Assembly (NCBI GenBank): GCA_964565895.1
Contig: CAZMGT010000087.1
Location: forward strand, 1 to 8,175
Direction of reading: 5' to 3'
Length of the DNA stretch: 8,175 bases
Origin: CAZMGT01 sp964565895
GTDB lineage: Bacteria > Armatimonadota > Zipacnadia > UBA1398 > CAZMGT01
Each line of letters opens with the position of its first letter. The first letter of the stretch is position 1. The translations under genes and the position numbers were made by a program. Under the pieces are notes generated by a model that worked only from the letters and a program-made list of their open reading frames with translations, had not been told where the DNA came from and made no database searches. Of the stretch, positions 5,058 to 8,175 are shown piece after piece.

Positions 5058-6389
5058 GTGCGTTGGTTTTCCCTGGCTGCGATCGCGCTAACGCTCGCGC
5101 TCGCCGCGGTGGTCCTCTCCCGCTCGCGCAGCGACGTGCAAACGGGGGTAGTGCACGTTACCTATTGGGAGAAGTGGACGGGGTTTGAGGGCGACGCCAT
5201 GCGTGCCGTGGTTGACGAGTTTAACCGCAGGCATGACAGGATTAAGGTGGACCTGCTTACGGTGAGCCAGATCGACCGCAAGATGCTCATGGCCACGGCG
5301 GGGGGCATTCCGCCGGACATTGCCGGGCTGTGGTCGCAGAATGTGCACGTCTATGCGGACAAAAACGCCCTGACCCCGTTGGACGAGTTTCTCGAGGAAG
5401 CGGGGATTACCGAGGCCGACTACATTCCCGCCTATTGGCGGTTGCTTAAGCACCGCGGGCACATTTGGGCCCTGCCCACCACGCCGGCCACCGTTGCCCT
5501 GCACTGGAACAAAAAGCTGTTTCGCGAAGCGGGGCTGGACCCGGATCGCCCCCCGCAAACGATCGAGGAGCTCGACCGCTACGCGGAGATCCTCACCAAG
5601 CGCGACGAAAACGGCGAGATCATTCAAATGGGGTTTATGCCCGCGGAGCCCGGGTGGTGGAACTGGGCCTGGGGATATTTCTTCGGGGGAAAGCTGTGGG
5701 ACGGAAAGAGCAAGATTACCTGCGCCTCGCCGGAGAACATCCGTGCCTTCCGCTGGGTGCAGTCATACGCCAAGAAGTATGGCGCGCGGCAGTTGCAAAC
5801 GTTCCGCAGCGGGTTCGGCAACTTCTCCTCGCCGCAAAACGCCTTTCTTGCGGGCAAGGTGGCCATGGAGCTGCAGGGGGTGTGGATGTATAACTTCATT
5901 GACATGTATACCGACGGCTTTGAGTGGGGCGCGGCGCCGTTTCCTCACCCCGCCGACCGGCCGGACCTCAAGAACGTAACCATCGCCGAGGAGGACGTCA
6001 TCGTCATCCCCCGCGGGGCAAAGCATCCCCGCGAGGCGTTTGAGTTTATGAAGTTCGTCAACTCCCAAGAGGGGATGGAGCTGCTTTGCCTGGGCCAGCG
6101 CAAGCACACGCCCCTCGCCCAAGTGAGCGGCGAGTTCTTGCGCAAGCACCCCAACCCGTATATCAAGGTGTTCATTGACCTTGCCTTTAGCCCCAATGCG
6201 ATCAGCACCCCGCGCATGAGCATTTGGAACGAATACGCAGACGAGCTGGCCAACGCGTTCGACCAGATCTGGCTGTGCCAAGCGACGCCTGAGGAGGCCC
6301 TGCGCCGCGTGCAGGAGCGCATGCAGCGCAAGCTCGACCGCGAGATCCGTCGCTTTGCCCGACGGGGGATGAGCTATGCTGGGGACTAG
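5058..6389 (+). CDS. Sugar ABC transporter substrate-binding protein (SBP family 1)
   Basis: A 443-residue extracytoplasmic solute-binding protein (SBP_bac_1) that captures a carbohydrate for the CUT1 importer encoded next. Family landmarks: VVHVTYWEKWTG (31-42) opening lobe 1, GGIPPDIAGLWS (82-93), IWALPTTPATVALHWNKKLF (136-155) followed by REAGL and PPQTIEEL, AFLAGKVAMELQGVW (262-276), and the C-terminal amphipathic helix PEEALRRVQERMQRKLD (411-427). An aromatic cluster at 200-214 (W200, W201, W203, W205, Y207, W214) suits stacking against sugar rings. The N-terminus (MRWFSLAAIALTLALAAVVL) is a signal or membrane anchor with no lipobox cysteine, so it is either cleaved or stays N-anchored rather than being a lipoprotein. 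The start is GTG 5058 with AAGGTGG six bases upstream. Its end overlaps the first permease by 14 bases. The exact sugar cannot be told. Confidence 0.93.
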   Translation: MRWFSLAAIALTLALAAVVLSRSRSDVQTGVVHVTYWEKWTGFEGDAMRAVVDEFNRRHDRIKVDLLTVSQIDRKMLMATAGGIPPDIAGLWSQNVHVYADKNALTPLDEFLEEAGITEADYIPAYWRLLKHRGHIWALPTTPATVALHWNKKLFREAGLDPDRPPQTIEELDRYAEILTKRDENGEIIQMGFMPAEPGWWNWAWGYFFGGKLWDGKSKITCASPENIRAFRWVQSYAKKYGARQLQTFRSGFGNFSSPQNAFLAGKVAMELQGVWMYNFIDMYTDGFEWGAAPFPHPADRPDLKNVTIAEEDVIVIPRGAKHPREAFEFMKFVNSQEGMELLCLGQRKHTPLAQVSGEFLRKHPNPYIKVFIDLAFSPNAISTPRMSIWNEYADELANAFDQIWLCQATPEEALRRVQERMQRKLDREIRRFARRGMSYAGD

Positions 6390-7320
6390 CAAGCTAAGCC
6401 CTGCGCAAAAGCGCGACTTAAAAAACGGGCTGCTCTTCGTTGCCCCGTGGATCGTGGGCTTGGGCGGTTTTTTGCTCTACCCCATCCTCGCCTCGTTTTA
6501 CTTTAGCTTTTGCGAATATTCCGTGCTTCAGCGGCCGGAGTGGATCGGCCTGGGCAACTACATTGACCTGGCCACGGACGAGGTGTTTTGGAAGGCCCTG
6601 GCCAACACGCTTATTTACGCCGCGTTTGCTCTGCCCCTGGGGCTTGTCGTCTCGCTTGGGCTGGCCGTGCTGCTAAACACCGGCGTGCGCGGGATGACCG
6701 TGTTTCGCACGATCTTCTTCCTTCCCGCGCTGGTCCCCATGGTGGCCATGGCCGTAATTTGGCTGTGGATTTTCAACGGCGACTATGGCGTGTTGAACTA
6801 CTTCTTAAAGTGGCCCCTGGGGCTGGCCAACAGGCTGCTTCAGGCGCTGGGGATGAACGCTGTTAGCCTGCCCGCGTGGCTTGCGGACCCGATGTGGTCT
6901 AAGCCGGCGCTGGTGGTTATGAGCACGTGGGGCGTGGGCCATGCCATCGTCATCTACCTCGCCGGGCTGCAGGACGTTCCCGAGCAGCTTTACGAGGCGG
7001 CGGAGCTCGACGGGGCAACGTGGTTTCACAAGCTGCGCCACGTTACCATCCCCATGATCTCGCCGATCATCCTGTTTAACCTGATCATGGGGATCATCGG
7101 CACGCTGCAGCTTTTCGCCGTGCCCTATGTTATCTCCCCGCGGGGCGAGCCCGCGCGCTCGATTTACTTTCTCACGATGTACCTTTACGACAGCGCGTTT
7201 TCCTACCTGCGCATGGGCTACGCCTCGGCGATGGCCTGGATTTTGTTCCTGATCATCTTCGCGCTGACGCTCATTGCGCTGCGCGTTTCCGCGCGGCGGG
7301 TGTATTACGGAGGGGCATAG
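6376..7320 (+). CDS. Sugar ABC transporter permease, MalF/UgpA-like
   Basis: A 314-residue inner-membrane subunit of a CUT1-type carbohydrate importer, pairing with the next gene to form the channel. Six hydrophobic segments are visible at about 18-44, 78-101, 110-133, 177-198, 228-250 and 283-304. The cytoplasmic loop that docks the ATPase has the EAA signature, EQLYEAAELDGATWFHKLRH (203-222), followed by VTIPMISP. The N-terminal segment NGLLFVAPWIVGLGGFLLYP is typical of MalF/UgpA-like permeases, which lack MalF's extra N-terminal helices and large periplasmic P2 domain. The start is ATG 6376, with GGGGGA a few bases upstream; it overlaps the binding-protein gene by 14 bases, indicating coupled translation in one operon. 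The stop at 7320 is one base before the next start. Confidence 0.94.
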   Translation: MLGTSKLSPAQKRDLKNGLLFVAPWIVGLGGFLLYPILASFYFSFCEYSVLQRPEWIGLGNYIDLATDEVFWKALANTLIYAAFALPLGLVVSLGLAVLLNTGVRGMTVFRTIFFLPALVPMVAMAVIWLWIFNGDYGVLNYFLKWPLGLANRLLQALGMNAVSLPAWLADPMWSKPALVVMSTWGVGHAIVIYLAGLQDVPEQLYEAAELDGATWFHKLRHVTIPMISPIILFNLIMGIIGTLQLFAVPYVISPRGEPARSIYFLTMYLYDSAFSYLRMGYASAMAWILFLIIFALTLIALRVSARRVYYGGA

Positions 7321-7321
7321 C

Positions 7322-8175
7322 GTGGAGGCGAAAAGCCCGCTCGCTAAGGCGATTGTCTTTATTGTTCTCCTGGCGCTTTCGGTGGTCTTTTTGTTTCCCT
7401 TTTTCTGGATGCTCTCTACCTCGCTCAAGCCTATCGAAGAGACGATGCACATGCCGCCGAAGTGGATTCCCTCGCGTATTCAGTGGCACAACTACTGGGA
7501 CGCGATTACCTATCAGAGCGACAAGCTGGGCTATATTCCGTTTTTGCGCTATTTTTTAAACACGCTTTATCTCGCCGCGCTTGGGGTAACGGGGACGGTA
7601 ATCTCTAACGCCGTTGTCGCCTATGGTTTCGCGCGCATTCGCTGGCCAGGGCGCGAGGCATTTTTCGCCGCCACGCTGGCCACGATGATGATCCCCTTTC
7701 CCATTATCATGGTTCCCCTGTTCGCGGTGTTTAAGGAGCTGCACTGGATCGGGAGCTACAAGCCGCTGTGGGTGCCCGCGTGGTTTGGCAGCGCGTTTAA
7801 CATTTTTCTCTTGCGCCAGTTTTTCCTAACCATTCCGCGTGAGCTTTCCGACGCCGCGCGCATTGACGGCGCGTCGGAGTTTGACATTTTCCGCCACGTA
7901 ATCCTCCCCCTGTCCAAGCCCGCGCTCGCCGTTGTTGCTCTGTTTCACTTTCTTTATGTGTGGAACGATTTTCTCGGGCCGCTGATCTATCTCACCGACC
8001 AGAAGATGTTCACGCTATCGCTGGGGCTGCAGTTTTACCAGAGCCAGCACGGGGGGACGCAGTGGAACATGCTCATGGCCGCGGCAACGATCGTCGTCAT
8101 GCCGCTGATCGTTCTGTTCTTCTTCACCCAGCGCACGTTCATCCAAGGAATCGCCCTGACGGGGATGAAGGGGTA
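7322..8175 (+). CDS. Sugar ABC transporter permease, MalG/UgpE-like (runs to window end)
   Basis: The second channel subunit of the importer; 284 residues are visible and the gene is essentially complete. It starts at GTG 7322 with GGAGGGG six bases upstream and one base after the previous stop. Six hydrophobic segments lie at about 10-32, 78-103, 113-138, 150-168, 197-222 and 249-268. The EAA loop is ELSDAARIDGASEFDIFRHV (174-193), followed by ILPLSKPAL, as in MalG-type permeases. FPFFWMLSTSLKP (25-37) and the end FIQGIALTGMKG are also typical. Only TA of the next codon is present at 8174-8175; because the family usually ends at this point, it is very likely a TAA or TAG stop cut by the window edge. 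No ATPase gene is visible; it may follow to the right or be shared from elsewhere. Confidence 0.94.
   Translation, partial: MEAKSPLAKAIVFIVLLALSVVFLFPFFWMLSTSLKPIEETMHMPPKWIPSRIQWHNYWDAITYQSDKLGYIPFLRYFLNTLYLAALGVTGTVISNAVVAYGFARIRWPGREAFFAATLATMMIPFPIIMVPLFAVFKELHWIGSYKPLWVPAWFGSAFNIFLLRQFFLTIPRELSDAARIDGASEFDIFRHVILPLSKPALAVVALFHFLYVWNDFLGPLIYLTDQKMFTLSLGLQFYQSQHGGTQWNMLMAAATIVVMPLIVLFFFTQRTFIQGIALTGMKG

Noticed and set aside
5763..6392. Antisense open frame opposite the binding-protein gene
   Set aside because: It has no recognisable domain and mirrors the codon pattern of the real gene on the plus strand.

Overview
The window is a GC-rich piece of bacterial chromosome with compact genes, frequent GTG/TTG starts and good Shine-Dalgarno (SD) sequences. 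It has an HslVU protease gene, a Tat-exported DUF362 protein, and a CUT1-type (MalF/MalG-like) sugar ABC transporter next to a clan GH-A glycosidase. This suits a free-living or gut heterotroph from a diderm, polysaccharide-using lineage (Planctomycetota, Armatimonadota, Sumerlaeota or similar). That placement is inference from gene content only; nothing here fixes the taxon.

Layout. (1) 1-307, plus strand: the last ~100 residues of HslU, the ATPase of the HslUV protease; the rest lies off the left edge. (2) 396-968, minus strand: a transcription regulator with an XRE-type helix-turn-helix and a cupin sensor, convergent with hslU. (3) 969-1362: a 394-bp divergent intergenic region. It has an AT-richer part with palindromes (possible operator and promoter), then a GC-rich part with several short perfect hairpins. 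(4) 1363-2349, plus strand: a Tat-signal DUF362 protein starting at TTG, closed by a clear intrinsic terminator at 2367-2396. (5) 2524-4855, minus strand: a two-gene unit, a clan GH-A glycoside hydrolase followed by an amidohydrolase-2 family enzyme, overlapping by 11 bp. (6) 4856-5057: a divergent control region with three inverted repeats. (7) 5058-8175, plus strand: a sugar ABC importer unit of binding protein, MalF-like permease and MalG-like permease. The genes overlap or abut, and the last gene runs to the window end, probably one base short of its stop codon.

Working together (inference): the divergent glycosidase/amidohydrolase and ABC-importer units look like one carbohydrate-use locus. 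An oligosaccharide would be captured outside, imported and trimmed, with the amidohydrolase acting on a side group or downstream product. The importer ATPase (MalK/MsmX type) is not in the window. The XRE-cupin gene is divergent from the DUF362 gene and may control it and itself. I found no RNA gene, CRISPR array, insertion sequence or clearly undescribed system. The points most worth a second look are the altered metal site of the cupin regulator, the histidine-rich centre of the DUF362 protein, the unassigned glycosidase paired with an amidohydrolase, and the structured leaders.
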